DNA of 64,000 nt from Amyloporia xantha (lineage: Eukaryota > Basidiomycota > Agaricomycetes > Polyporales > Adustoporiaceae), in NCBI GenBank assembly GCA_036971615.1, contig JAYKKR010000002.1, forward strand, positions 3,720,001 to 3,784,000. The letters run 5' to 3'. Positions 49,001 to 60,739 of this stretch are shown here, piece after piece. The translations under genes were made by a program, and so were the position numbers. How positions within the stretch are numbered: the stretch's first letter is position 1; every line of letters starts with the position of its first letter. Below the pieces are notes generated by a model. The model did not search any database, had not been told where the DNA came from, and saw only the letters and a program-made list of their open reading frames with translations.

Positions 49001-49959
49001 CGCTTTTTGGTTATTGGATTTATGAGTGACGAAGGGCATTCACTTGTGTCCAGACAAGTCTGGGGCTGGCGGATGGAGTCCCAAATAGATGATGGATGAG
49101 TCTATCTCACTAAGCAACAAAAGCAGAAACACATAAACAAACACGCCACTATACGCGACTTCGTCCATTGACGAGACATACTGCGTTGGCCTAGTTCCTC
49201 CTGCGTGCGCCGTGGAGCATACGCTAAAGACCGGTGAACGGTCGGTGAGCGCTAATCCGCACACGCAAGCGAATTGGACGCGGGATCCTGAGGATGTAAT
49301 TTTTTTGATCTGGAAGATGTCGCCAACGCTGCTTCTACACGCTCCTCTAGCACGAGGATGGAGCTTGGTTGAGCCTAAGGTTATCGCTATCCTCCTTCCT
49401 GCATGTTGCCTCCTGATTAGCCATACTGTATCAAAAAGCATCCGCGATTGTGACTGAAAGGAAGATCGCCGAGCTGATCGTGAATGCTCATTGACCGGCA
49501 GTATGCGCTAGATCCGGCATTATGATATTTCGCCAAAGACAAATTATATAGACGCCGATACCTGCCCGTCCTACTGCTGTCATCTGTGACACCATACTGA
49601 GCCTACTGCAAGTAAACGTTTAACATAGGGATTTTTCAGAGAAGTATAAATCATAATTTATTGTTCTATTTCGTGGAGAATAGGAGTCTTAAAACGTGTT
49701 CGGCCACTGACAAGTGACCTGTCATATCATCGACCTCCCATAATTAACCGCGCAATTTAACGACTAGCTCCCGTTTGATCAAGCTCGTGGGATCACTGAT
49801 CCGGTTGCTTAAGTTATATAGATGTACTGTTAAGCGCGACCTGCTTTCGCTTTCGCTACCCTCACCTTGCAAATCAAATCTCCCGTAGTGACCTTGCAGG
49901 TAAGTACGAGATACTCTGCGCACCGGTCGATTTTCACATTTGACACGTAGCAAGCAACC
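46085..49959. other. Gene-poor stretch of 3.9 kb
   Basis: The longest uninterpreted stretch. No exon chain with a recognised domain on either strand. Observed: a duplicated 18-bp word (CAAAGCACATCTATCA) at about 46,132-46,165; a short hairpin (TTCAGTT ... AACTGA) at about 47,962-47,978; small frames such as plus 48824-49099 and minus 49040-49441 with no motifs. It could hold a fast-evolving orphan gene, a decayed element or a long non-coding transcript. Confidence 0.3.
46132..46166 (+). repeat. Two-copy 18-bp tandem repeat
   Basis: CAAAGCACATCTATCA occurs twice in direct succession with an intervening CC, just downstream of the IVD stop. Simple local duplication, probably in the 3' untranslated region. 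Confidence 0.6.
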
Positions 49960-51937
49960 ATGTCCTCGACAGTTCCTCTTAGCATCGAATTCTTGATTGT
50001 GGGAGGAGGTGCGCCAGAGTTTCTGGATACAATCACGTCGTTTCATTTACCCTCTTCAGGCATAGCCGGACTGGCCAGTGCAGCAGCACTTGCTCGCATA
50101 GGGCATCGGGTATTGGTCCTGGAAAAGGGCGATGGGAGAACGAACGTGAGTGATACATCAATGAGCGTACGAGTAGTCCCAACATCCTTACAGAGAGGAC
50201 ATGGCGGGATACGTATGCCGCCCAACATGTCGAAAGTGCTGTTCCATTGGGGGCTGATGGAGAACTTGAGAGAGGTCGCGCTGACTTCGAAGCCAATTAT
50301 GTTCTCAAAATGTGAGTGAATTTGGTGCACACTCGCATGATCACTTGGGCTAACAATTACTTGCCCATAGTCGCGTCAGGGGAGATTCTTGGTGTCCAGT
50401 TATGGAGTGACGAACTACTCAAGGAGACGCGAGGACAATTTATGTTGACAACGGTGACTGCAAATCAAGCTTGACCTCTGGAAATGGCTATTGAGACTTG
50501 CTGCAGCATTCAGACCTTTACCAAGTCCTGTACGACCTGGCTATCGCCCACGGTGCAGAGATCCGGTACAATGCAGAAGTAAAACAGATCGACACTTACG
50601 AATGTGAAGTCAGTCTGAGCTCTGGCGAAGTGCTGTCTGCCGATGTGATTATCGGTGCTGATGGCGAGAGAGGCATGTGCCGACGGATGGTGCTCGGCCG
50701 AGCGGAACGTACTGCGCCTACCGGTGTGACCTTGTTTGAGTAAGTCCCCCCTACTGTGCTTCGAGGCTGTATCGCTGACTGTTACGTCCGCGGAAGTGCT
50801 ACATTTAACACCGAACTGGCAACGCAAGGCATGCCTGAGGACTTGGCTCAGTTGATCAAGCTTCAGGATGTGAGCTACCAGCAATTGTGCCAGGGCCTTG
50901 AATCGTATTCATGCGTCTGTGTTGTAGAATCCTGTGTTTGTAGCGTTCGGCAACGGCTGCGCTGCAACTGGTTACCCAATTGTGAGACGCCTTCCTTCCC
51001 GTACGACTGGACCTTCTTGCTGAGTGTCCCATAGCGTAATCGTAAAGACCTCGCGTTTCACTTCTTTTTGGCTGACGAAGGAACAGAAGGGGCATACGGG
51101 GATGCACCTTCTACTGAGTTATCTAAACTAATTCCACAGCCGTGTGACCCTAGGTGAGACTAATTGCTCAGGGGTTCGAGCCGAGCTCATGGCTTTTCAG
51201 ATTACATTACGTGGCTCACCATGCTGATAACGCTGTCCGAATTGCTGTCAATCAGTATGAAGACCTCGAGGACTGGGTAGATGATAGCGGTCGCTTACTG
51301 TTGGTTGGCCATGCAGCACATCCCATCGCTGTGAGTGCGCATTTGCGTTATGTATTCATATCTTGAATCGTTAATGTGGGCTCTAGCCTGGAACCATTCA
51401 GGGAACTGCTATGGCAATCGAGGATGGAGCAGTCCTTGCCAAGTTGTTTTCACACTTGAGTTCGCGAGACCAGATCGAGCACTTCCTGTACGCCTTCCAA
51501 GATCTTCGTCAAGAACGCTGCAAAACTATTGTCAAGTCCGAAGAATCGCTCATCCAATTTTTCACTCTCGAAGACGGGCCAGAGCAGAGGGCGCGAGATG
51601 AAACCATGCAGGAAAAATTCAGAGCTGGAAAAAATGTCTTGGACTCTGGAGAGGAAGAGGAGGAGAGCGGGATAGAAGGGCAGCAGTGGAGTGAGGTTCG
51701 GACCATATTCGGCTACGACTGCGAGGACGAAGCGGACAACTGGTGGGTGCAGTGGGGCCTCCTGCGCGAGCGAGCTCGGGGCGAGCAGGAGACACATCCT
51801 AAGGAGCAGCAAAACGGTGGCTTTGATTGGGGCTCCATGACTATTCAGGTAAACGAGAGCATCGTGTCCTGATTGCTCCATCACCTCAACGAACACAATG
51901 ACCGACATGACTCTCATGCTCGCAGGACGAATCATGA
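49960..51937 (+). CDS. FAD-dependent monooxygenase (salicylate-hydroxylase type)
   Basis: Single-component flavin hydroxylase. Exon 1 MSSTVPLSIEFLIVGGG splices to IAGLASAAALARIGHRVLVL with Glu after it, giving the GxGxxG FAD fold. Then RGHGGIRMPPNMSKVLFHWG, HSDLYQVLYDLAIAHGAEI, and VLSADVIIGADGERGMCRRM, the DG motif. The second FAD motif reads LLLVGHAAHPIAPGTIQG, where the usual GDAAHP Asp is His, and MAIEDGAVLAKLF follows. The C-terminal ~110 residues are acidic (DSGEEEEESGIEG) and end either at 51872 or, through a 77-nt intron (51849-51925, GTAAAC...GCAG), with DES at 51937. About nine introns. Substrate unknown; aromatic acids are typical. The changed Asp leaves activity open. Confidence 0.82.
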
Positions 51938-53973
51938 ATTACACGTACTGGCTTCCAACAATCGGTGAATCTTTCCTAATCTACATTGCTTTGTCGTTGT
52001 AATGCTCTTCGTAACGCAATCGTGCTATGCATATGCTTTCTCGCATGCCATTAATATTAATGTAAGTTGTCCTTTCGGCAATCGGATCCGAAGCCTGAAC
52101 TCTTTTTCAGTATCCTGCGGTCTCCTCGGCGTATGAAGGAGTTTCAACACTTATGACTTATCTTGACCGCCAATACGTTGATCCTGACGTTTTGTGTGTC
52201 CCTTTCTCTGGATCGTACTTGCTATGTATACCTTTCCGCTTCTATGGCTTCGGACCCACACTTCTTTCATCTCTGCTTTTAGGCGATGGAGTCTCTGCCT
52301 GGTGGGCTGATTGCCGTTGACGTTTCGCGACAGTAGCGTACATAGACGTCGATCTAATCGGAGAAGTTCAGCATCTTGTCCTATAGTTTGGTAGTATGCA
52401 ATTAATGTTATATGCGTGCGGTCGTCGTACGTACATGGAGAAACATGTTGTCTCTGCCTATTCTGTTGTGGGGGTTAGCCAGGTCGTTTGCATGGTCAGA
52501 ACCTGCGCATTCTAATCCGATTACTGCACATCTGGTGAAATGGACGTTGATGTGCCTGTCCAATCCAGATCACCAAATGATCACAGGCTCATGGAAACAG
52601 CTGCGCGCGGCAACCAGGCTAGCCTTGGGTGGTGAAGGAGGAACACCACGGCAGACCAATTACACTTCTGAACATGCTCACAAAGGCCAAATAAGGGATT
52701 GTTCAGAGAAGCAGCTATCGGTATTGCGTCTGGGTCATTTTGAGCGAGCGTTATAGATTCCTGAATGTCAAATTCCGGTTCGCGGCTGGATAAAAAGCCG
52801 GAGGCGCCTTCGTGCGCACTGTAAGCCTCGACCATCATGAGTTTCCGGACAGATACCATGACAGCAGAGAACCTAACACCGGATGCGACCCTGCGTAAAT
52901 TCTCGTCCGCCAGAAATTGCCTCATGTTAGGGATATGTCAGACCTCGCCGAGGCCGATATCTATCCCCGAGGGCACAAGCCTCCCGATAGAGAATTCGGA
53001 GCAGCTGCTGGTCTGTTCCTGAGCACATTTACGTATAAAACCGCACCTCGGAATATTCAAAATGACATGAGCCAGGCCGCGAGGGGGACACAGTGATAAT
53101 CGGCAGCCTTTTTGCCGAATCTGGGGGCCAGAACAGATACTGCCGCTCGGACTGTACAGTGCGAGCGCTTGGATCGAGGAAAGGCCTGTTGTCAGCACAT
53201 CGTCACTAATTTTCACTCGTGGATGTCAGCATGCATGCAGACTCCGGCTTGCCTGCATTTTGTGAGGTACAATAATGACAACCCCGCACGGTGAAGCCAC
53301 GCCACACCCAGCTGGCAGTTGGAGAGGGGAGTCTGTTTGACAAATTCCATGACATAAATAACAAGATGTGACGACTAAGGGTTTAACTGACACTGCAAGT
53401 GTTGACCGCGAGACGTCATTCTTAGGCTTGCTCTACTAGAGCGCCTCTTACCTCCTTTACAGTCGGGATTGCTGGTTATTACGAGACTTTGCTTGCAGTG
53501 CTAAAGTAATGTTAGTGCTTCTGGATGTTCTGAGCTCAAGCATGAGCCCAGTCAGATTGAAGGGGAGCGAACTTGTCGGCGCAAGCGACCTGCCAAATCA
53601 AGCTCACGCCGACACAGATCTAAATCTGACGCCGTGATCTCTGTCCGGTGTCCTGTCCGAGTCGAAGACGTACGACGTCGACGTGCCGAACAATTCACCT
53701 TACACAGGTCATTTTTAATTATGCCATAGGTAACCGGTGCGTAAATGTTTACGCAGAACAACAGTCGTAGGTAGTTACTAGTCAGCCACAGGCGGTCATG
53801 GAGTCCCGTATCACGAACACATCAACAGAAGCCATGGGTTATATATCTATATTTCACTGAGTACAGGAACATAACGGGGTGATACAATAGTGCGGGTATG
53901 CCAATCCAAGTACACATTTTCTACGCTCTTTTCGCTTCCTTTATCTTCACATCCTCCGAGCTCAGAAGTCAAT
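51938..53973. other. Gap of 2.0 kb, no supported gene
   Basis: Convergent 3' region between the monooxygenase and the aminotransferase. A minus-strand frame from an ATG at 52925 to 52581 (114 codons, MRQFLADENLRRVASGVRFS...) has no known domain and overlaps an equally long plus-strand frame (52412-52756). Neither can be supported. Confidence 0.35.
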
Positions 53974-56254
53974 CTAGACAAAAGTCGCGAGGGATATAGG
54001 GGAGTCGATGCTCTTCTTGTAGCTGTGGCCCATGCGAGGGTGCTCGCTGTCCTTTCTGGCCGCTTTCACGACACGCTCGATGGCGTCCAGACCTATTGGA
54101 CATTGCATGTCAGTCCATGCTCTACAGATAAAAAGCACGGCGGTGAAGGCTCTCACCCTTATCAAGGTCCGCAAGAGGAGGGCCGAATGACAGCCGAACG
54201 AAGTGGTGGCACGGCGAGTTGAACAGGTTACGGCGATGGGAGGGATTAATATCGAAGAAGATACCGGGAATGACGATCGTCTGTTCCTTCAGGAGCTCCT
54301 CGAAGAACGTCTATGAAATTGACAGCATCCCACCCATCAGCGATTGTCCCCAGGCCCCGTCTAGAGAACATGGATAGAGCGACGTACCAAACCATTGTTG
54401 ATCGGCGACGGGAGGTCCTCAAGGTCGAGCCAGATGTAGAACGTCGCCTTGGGCGGGACCTTCACCTTCAGCTGCATCTTCTCGAGCCGCGCGAGCACAT
54501 GGTCGCGCTTGGCCTTGAAGTGCCTCTGGAGCGAAATTTTCTCCTGCACCACGCGGGCGGGGTCAAGAAGGGGGATCGCAGCGAGCTGCAGCCTGTATAA
54601 CACAAGCAAAGGATACGAAGGATCAGTGAATGGATCATGAAGATGGGAAAATGTCTTACGGGTGGTTCGCGCCTCCGTCGAGGAAGGACCCGGACTGCGA
54701 GAGGGCGGTGACCAGGTTCCTGGGCCCGATGACCCAGCAGACACGCCAGCCAGGAAGACGCCAGTTCTAAAGCGATGTTAAGCAAGGTATCAAAATTCCA
54801 TCACTCATGTTTCTACCTTGGTCAGACCATCGACAATGACGCAAGGGTCCTGGAAATCAATCCGTTTGTGAGTAGACAGAAAGAGATCTGAGATTCTACG
54901 TACCGAGTCTACGTCCTCGATGAACTCGGCAGACGATACGGACTTGCCGTAGTCTGCGTCGTTCTCCGGGTAGATGTACCAAGAGTAGAACTACGACATG
55001 TTCAGTACACTTTCACACGCGGATTATATGAGATGGGCTCTTCACCTCATCGAGAATGAGCGTGGTCGTGGTCTCGCGTGCAAGAGTCACCAGGTCCTTG
55101 AGCTCCTCGTCGCGGATCACCTGCCCAGTGGGGTTACGCGGGTTCGAGGCGATGATGACCTGAAGACCTTGAGTCCTGATGTCTTTCTGTTCAAAGACAA
55201 TGGGAACGCCGGTCAATATTCGTGACGGCTACGGTGATGGTGAGCCTCCTTACGCGTGTCTGTTCGATGTTGAGATGGTAGCTTTCCTATAGTTTACGTC
55301 AGTATATGGGATGAGTGATTCGTCTTCCTAAGTGGCTGACCTCAGCTTCCAGACTGTTTCAGGCAGAAGAATGAACATATCAGCACCAAGAGCCAAGGCG
55401 GTGTCAGGGCATGACGCATACGCACGTTGTTGGCACGGGAACCAGGCGCTTGAAGGCACCCAAGACTTGATCATATGCCGTGTAGTCGGGAACCTGGTAG
55501 GACTATTTAAGGAGAGCGTCAGATGCCTCGTGTCAATGTTCCCCTAGATAGATAACGTACGGTGTAGACTTCACCGATTACCGCAGCAACGCGAGACAAA
55601 CCAGAGCGTCCTCCGGGAACGATGCAGACGTTCTCAAACGAGTACTGGCTTTTCTTGCCCTTGCGGTACGTCTCGTTGTACAACTTCGCGACGGCCTGAC
55701 GTAGTTCTAGCATAGCATCTCAGCCATCAAGGCTTCGTGACATCTGTCATAGCACAGCAACTTACCTTTCACACCCGTCGTGGGAGCGTACTCGAGGGAG
55801 TCCTCAGGAACCGGAATGCTCTGCGGCTTGGGAGGCGCGTCCGGGATATGCCCTACCTCGGGGGCGCCCTGTCCAAGGTTGGCCCACTCGTGAGAGGAAG
55901 CATACGAAAAGCCATTGGCCATGGCACGATCTGAGCAGTAGATGACGCCAGTGCTGCCCGGGTGCTGGATACCTGGGACTGTTTCCTCATCCTAGACGCG
56001 CGCAGCGTGTGAGCGCAGTGTGGGGTAGTGTCTGATGGAAAATACGAGGACGTACGGGGTTCACGGTCTGTGGCAACAGGCCCTTGGGTGCATGTCCGGC
56101 GGACTCACGGAAGATCTAGGGACATCAAAGGACACTTTGAGCACGCGTGTCAGGTAGGGGGACAGGGACGTACTCTGTGAGCCTCCGACTCGCTCTCGTG
56201 CTTGAGGTGCTTCTTGGAGTTCTTGGAATGCTTAGAATGCTTAGAGTGTGGCAT
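53974..56254 (-). CDS. PLP-dependent class I/II aminotransferase with His/Lys/Ser-rich N-terminus
   Basis: Fold-type I aminotransferase, substrate not determined. ATG at 56254 gives MPHSKHSKHSKNSKKHLKHE, an unusual basic His/Ser/Lys repeat, then FRESAGHAPKGLLPQTVNP and VPGIQHPGSTGVIYCSDRAM. The catalytic core starts EWANLGQGAPEVGHIP, then SLEYAPTTGVK-ELRQAVA, VCIVPGGRSGLSRVAAVI, YQVPDYTAYDQVLGAFKRL, IIASNPRNPTGQVI (the N-P-x-N-P-T-G motif), LILDEFYSWYIYP and DPCVIVDGLTKNWRLPGWRV, where Lys carries PLP and WR-x-GWR binds phosphate. It continues PPKATFYIWLDLEDLP and ends SPISLATFV. Around twelve introns. The first ATG of the core (55922) is an alternative start, but the two upstream exons splice cleanly. 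Confidence 0.87.
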
Positions 56255-57910
56255 CGCGGCCTGCGCAGTACCAACCAAGGTCAGTATTCCGAGGCTGTGC
56301 AGACGCGAGCATCGAGAGTCGCACTTACTGTGTCAAGGGGAGCAGGTCTATGGGGGTTGGTTACGGGGGGAGAGGGAGACATGGTGGTTGAGACTGGAGG
56401 ATCTTATAAGGCTGTGCCGTGGCGACGAGGGGAGGTATAAGAAGAAAGGATCCATCTGATTTGGGGGTCGTGCAGGGCTGTGGCACTGACCGTTTACAGC
56501 TGCCGAAGCGGCGCGAGTTCTCAGAGGGGAAGATCAAGATCAAACCGGTGCTATAATTAGGCACGTGCTACCGCGTCACCGCCGGCATCGTCCCCTTTGC
56601 AAAAGCTTCCTCGCCGCGACTCTCGAGCACAGAGCCCGAACATGCGAACGAAGGGTCACAGGTATTTCCGTACTCTACCTCAAGGCTGCCTTGAGGTTAA
56701 TACAGGGGTGGAGCACTACATATCTCATCGATTCACGGACAAGTGATGCCGTTGAGGTGAGTTCTAGCCCACATGCCTTTGCGCTGATCGTACACGTTCT
56801 CCTCGCAAGGCAGCATCAGAATGCTCCAGAAATTAGCCATTTATTTTTGCCTGGGATGTACTGCAGATGCGCAGGGATCACCGCCTCTTGATGCCCACAG
56901 CGCACTTGACTTCGTTGTGTCCAAGTTCATGATGCTTGGGTCAGTGGCTCCCCTACGTCTTTTCCTGGCAAATCAGCTTGCGTACCGGACGTTTCGGTTG
57001 TCGTCCGTTACCCCACGGTGCCTGCCTGGCATCTATAAGAACACGACGCGCTTCAGAAGCAGGCCTGTACGTGCCAACGTACGGTGCCCAAATGCCAGTG
57101 GATGTCGTGATGTCAGAACCTTCTGAATCTGGATCTCACCCAGATCTCCATGTCAAGATCAAACGTCGTCGATCTTTGTGGTCTCGCCCTTCATCATGAC
57201 GGCCCAGAGCTGTCCAAAGTTGAGACACGCGTGCATGCATTTGGGAAGGAAGTTGTCACTCGCGATCCGACGATGCATGTCTCCTTCGGGTGACAATGTC
57301 GATGTTCTGCGGCGTCGGCTCAAGAAATTGACCGATCCTTTGCTCGACGCATCGGCAAGTCCTAGTTCGACATAGATAATTGGCTCAGAAACCCTAGTTT
57401 TGGCAGCAGAAGATCCTTCTGGTCAATCACGATGTGCATCTTGTAATGAATGCAGAGAATGGTTTCGAAACTCACCAATGCGCGTGGTCCATGTTCACAA
57501 ATGAACGTTAACTCTGCGGCCCCTACAGTTTGGTGTCATAAAGAGCGACAAATGCTTGCGGATGTCGTCGAATGCGCTTGATATATTATTTAAGTCTGGG
57601 CGAGCCTACAGTGGGTTTCTCACCCGCCGCATCCAGTATAGTCTGTGTCCGCATACGTCTGCATAAGCTTGCAGAGCTGAGATCTGTTTGCTGTCAACGC
57701 TGGATGCTCAGAGGAGAAATTGGAAGGGATTTGGACACCATACACGTGACGTTTGTGAGAGATCGGATCATGATCCAATCCAAGTCCAAGTCCCGGCGTG
57801 TAGTTCGCAGAATAAGTCCAAGTCCATCGGTCCAGCGCTCGCCGAACACAGGTTTTTTCGCAATCTTCTCCTTGTATCGATCCAAGCACCTCTGTAGCCC
57901 TATCATCAAC
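56255..57910. other. Divergent gap of 1.7 kb, aminotransferase / arginase
   Basis: Upstream flanks of both genes. The plus strand at 56,360-56,450 is G-rich. Frames below 110 codons only; nothing recognised. Promoters of both genes should lie at the ends. Confidence 0.4.
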
Positions 57911-59373
57911 ATGTCTTCCGAATCCACTGTATCTCGTTTCATTCCTAACCCAAAGACACTCGCGGTGAGCTTAGCTGGTCAAACCGGCTTCTGAGCACTG
58001 GGACTTACGTGATCGATGTCTTGTCTAGATTGTGGGGTGTCCTTTCCGGTAAGAGGGGACTGCTCGCATGGATAGTGACGCTGAGATTCAATCTGCGAAC
58101 GTTACACAGCGGCGGTCAGGTATCGTAGTTGATAACACTCGGTCGCAATAATAGAGGCCACTCACAGACGTCTTGTCACAGGCAAAGTTGGGTGTAGATA
58201 ACGGCCCGATCCATCTCGTCCAGGCTGGACTGCCAGAGCAGCTCTCACAGTTAGGCTGGAAGGTCCATTTCAACGGACACCATCAGTTTGAAGAGATCGA
58301 CGCTCTGAACGATCCACCCATCGGTAAGCTGAAGAATCCCCGCCTGGTCTCGCGCGTCTGTGAGGCTGTGGCAAAGGTGGTCGGCGGGCATGCTAAGAAG
58401 GGCCAGCTTCCGCTCACCCTTGGCGGTGACCACTCTTTGGTAGGCAGTTGTTTATCCGCTAGTTGAGTTGTACGTTGAAGCAGGATAAATGTAGGCCATG
58501 GGGACCATCTCTGGAACGCTAGAGTAAGCTGACGCCCGTATGAGTGACTATAGCTGACCAACTTCTCGCAGCCAATATCCCGACGCGTGTGTCGTCTGGG
58601 TCGACGCGCATGCGGACATCAACACAGCAGAGACCACAGACTCTGGTAATAATTTGTGCGCGGGATTATATGGCAAATACTCACTTTGAATATAGGCAAC
58701 ATCCACGGCATGCCCGTATCCTTCCTGCTCGGGCTCGGCCCCAAGATCCCCGAGTTCTCCTGGGTGAAGTCGGTGCTCAAGCCGGAGCGTATCGTGTACA
58801 TAGGCCTGCGGGACGTCGACGCCGGGGAGAAGCGCATCCTCAAGGAGACCGGGATCCGCGCGTTCAGCATGCACGAGGTCGACAGGTACGGGATCGGCAA
58901 AGTGGTCGAGATGGCGCTGGACCACGTCAACCCGAAGAGAGACCGGCCCATCCACTTGAGCTTTGACGTCGACGCGCTCGACCCTTCCGTCGCGCCGTCG
59001 ACGGGAACGCCCGTAAGCCGCCTTTCGGACGAGTGATGAGCGAACGGTGAAAGAGATTTCGTGTAGGTCCGAGGAGGCCTGACGTTCCGAGAGGGCCACT
59101 ACATCTGCGAGGCGATTTACGAAACGGGATGTCTTGTCGCCTTGGATATTATGGTATGTCATTGTTCGCATGTGTGATCGAGTGGAGCAGCCCATTGTTG
59201 TCCGCCTTTGTAGGAAGTGAACCCGTCCCTCGCGGATGTTGATGCGGTGCAACAGACCGTCGCTGTTGGGTGCTCCCTGGCACGGTCTGCGTTAGGTCAG
59301 CTCTTTCTCTCCTCCTCGTCACTCGTCACTGTCCCCTCACTGTGCATAATCTTCAGGGGAGACTCTTCTGTGA
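57911..59373 (+). CDS. CAR1: Arginase, with 20- and 10-nt micro-exons
   Basis: Hydrolyses arginine to ornithine and urea using a binuclear Mn centre. Exon 1 (from 57911) [18 protein letters not shown], exon 2 of 20 nt (IVGCPF), then a 10-nt exon (58110-58119) that supplies GGQ and joins in frame to [18 protein letters not shown]. Metal-binding motifs follow: [31 protein letters not shown], and [20 protein letters not shown], plus [14 protein letters not shown] in the substrate loop. The last exon is only 17 nt; splicing at 59356/59357 gives ARSALGETLL with stop at 59371-59373. About 320 residues, normal. The stop is only 28 bp from the inner end of the right duplication arm, so the 3' untranslated region may lie inside the repeat. 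Confidence 0.93.
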
Positions 59374-59423
59374 GCTTGAGGGTAGGCGACCACGCCCAGC
59401 CATTGTAGCATAGCGGTTCCAAA

Positions 59424-59741
59424 TTGAGTTTACGCGTTGGCCCTGATGAGTGGCGCCTGCTTTGGCTGATGCTTGCACTACGCCGTTCGAGATCTTCTAT
59501 TCCGAGTTCCGGTCCTTGTTCTCTTTGCAGAAGCTCCCCCACAACCAGTAAGCAACCGGGGTCCTCCGAATCTTTGACATATCCGTGGCTCCCTAGCCTA
59601 TATGATGCAGATTATCTGATTTTACCTACTTTCGCGGAGGCTAAATGTGCTCAGGACAAAGGACAGAGTGCGCGAATCAATAACAGCGGGACCTATTGTA
59701 GGCTCCGGCATTCGGACATCTCCAGTTCTGGTAAAGCTTGA
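59424..59741 (+). CDS. Conserved ~105-codon ORF upstream of right zinc-finger gene
   Basis: Counterpart of the left-arm ORF 38064-38369. Shares LTYPWLPSLYDADYLILP, FAEAKCAQDKGQSARINNS, TYCRLRHSD and the stop position. Lies between the arginase stop and the zinc-finger TATA box. Could be conserved promoter sequence rather than a protein; no known family. Confidence 0.3.
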   Translation: MSLRVGPDEWRLLWLMLALRRSRSSIPSSGPCSLCRSSPTTSKQPGSSESLTYPWLPSLYDADYLILPTFAEAKCAQDKGQSARINNSGTYCRLRHSDISSSGKA

Positions 59742-59757
59742 GAAATTGCGCTCGCCA

Positions 59758-59765
59758 TATAAAAT
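59758..59765 (+). promoter_or_regulatory. TATA box of the right zinc-finger gene
   Basis: TATAAAAT 115 nt before the ATG at 59873, in the same sequence context (CGCCATATAAAATGCGGCTC) as the left copy. Confidence 0.6.
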
Positions 59766-59872
59766 GCGGCTCGCCACCCTCGCACTGACCACCGACCTCG
59801 AGTCTTCGCTACCTCAGCGTTCACAACACTAAATCCCCTACTCTCAAACATTCACTCTTCCATTTAGCCAGC

Positions 59873-60396
59873 ATGGCCTTTTCATATCTATCATACAACC
59901 CCAACATGATCATATCGGAAAAGGGCTTTTGGTGTTCCGCCCCTCCCTCATATGAAGATGCGTTCCGTGATCTGGAACTCTCACTCGGCGTATTCTCTTG
60001 CACAGAGGGGACGTTCTACAACGCCTCCTGCGACCCTGTAGGGCCCGCGTCGTCCGCGGACGACTGCTTCGTCCCGTCCGGCCCCGGCAGGGTGAATGGG
60101 TCGTTTCTCTCATTCCCGCATTTTCTGACATATCCGTCTAGGTCGAATGCAGGTATTGTCACGTCGAGCTCAATATGGAGCAGGGGACGTTATCCCGGCA
60201 TAAGAAGACCGACCGCCATCGCCAGGCATGCGGAGACAATGGGCCTGTCCTACAGTGCCCCAAGTGCCAAAAAGTGTAGGCCGCTCATAGTCATCGTCTC
60301 CAGAGAAGTGTGTGTTGACCGCATGCATGTAGCTTCAAAAGCAACAGGGCCTCGTCGTTGAAGCGACACCTGGACGATGGCGCATGTCCGGGCTGA
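59873..60396 (+). CDS. Arm gene 1, right copy: C2H2-type zinc-finger protein
   Basis: Paralogue of the left-arm gene. Exons 59873-60091, 60142-60275 and 60333-60396 with introns of 50 and 57 nt; the 134-nt second exon and 57-nt second intron have the same lengths as on the left. 138 residues. N-terminus MAFSYLSYNPNMIISEKGFW, then DAFRDLELSLGV; the Pro/Ala-rich spacer of the left copy is missing. Finger 1: CRYCHVELNMEQGTLSRHKK with H in RHRQACGDNGPVLQ; finger 2: CPKCQKVFKSNRASSLKRHL followed by DDGAC. Finger residues are much better conserved than the rest, which indicates both copies were kept under selection for binding. Stop 60394-60396. Confidence 0.8.
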
Positions 60397-60739
60397 GAGC
60401 CTGTGGTGGCCACGGTGGATTATGGTCGTGGGCCGTATAATTATTGATATTTATGCTGCTGTTGCTGTTACTGTTACTGCTACGCCTGCTTTGCTGTCGT
60501 GTTGCTCGTCCTTGCTTCCTTGTTGTCTTCACCTTCTAGTCGCTATCGTTCGTGTATTCGTAATGCACACTCCGCGTTTCACGTCGAATGGCGTCGGCTG
60601 TACTATGGGTGCAAATGGTCGCAACTGCTCGATGTCTCTTAGCCGCGAGCACCGTGGGTTGGTTTGTGGAAACTGTGGCGTTTGCGACGCGTTGATGTTG
60701 ATAAACAGAAACACGTGACCGCGTTGATCCTCCTGTCGA

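Noticed and set aside
39082..59373. Secondary-metabolite gene cluster
   Set aside because: No polyketide synthase, NRPS, terpene cyclase or P450; the enzymes are primary metabolism.
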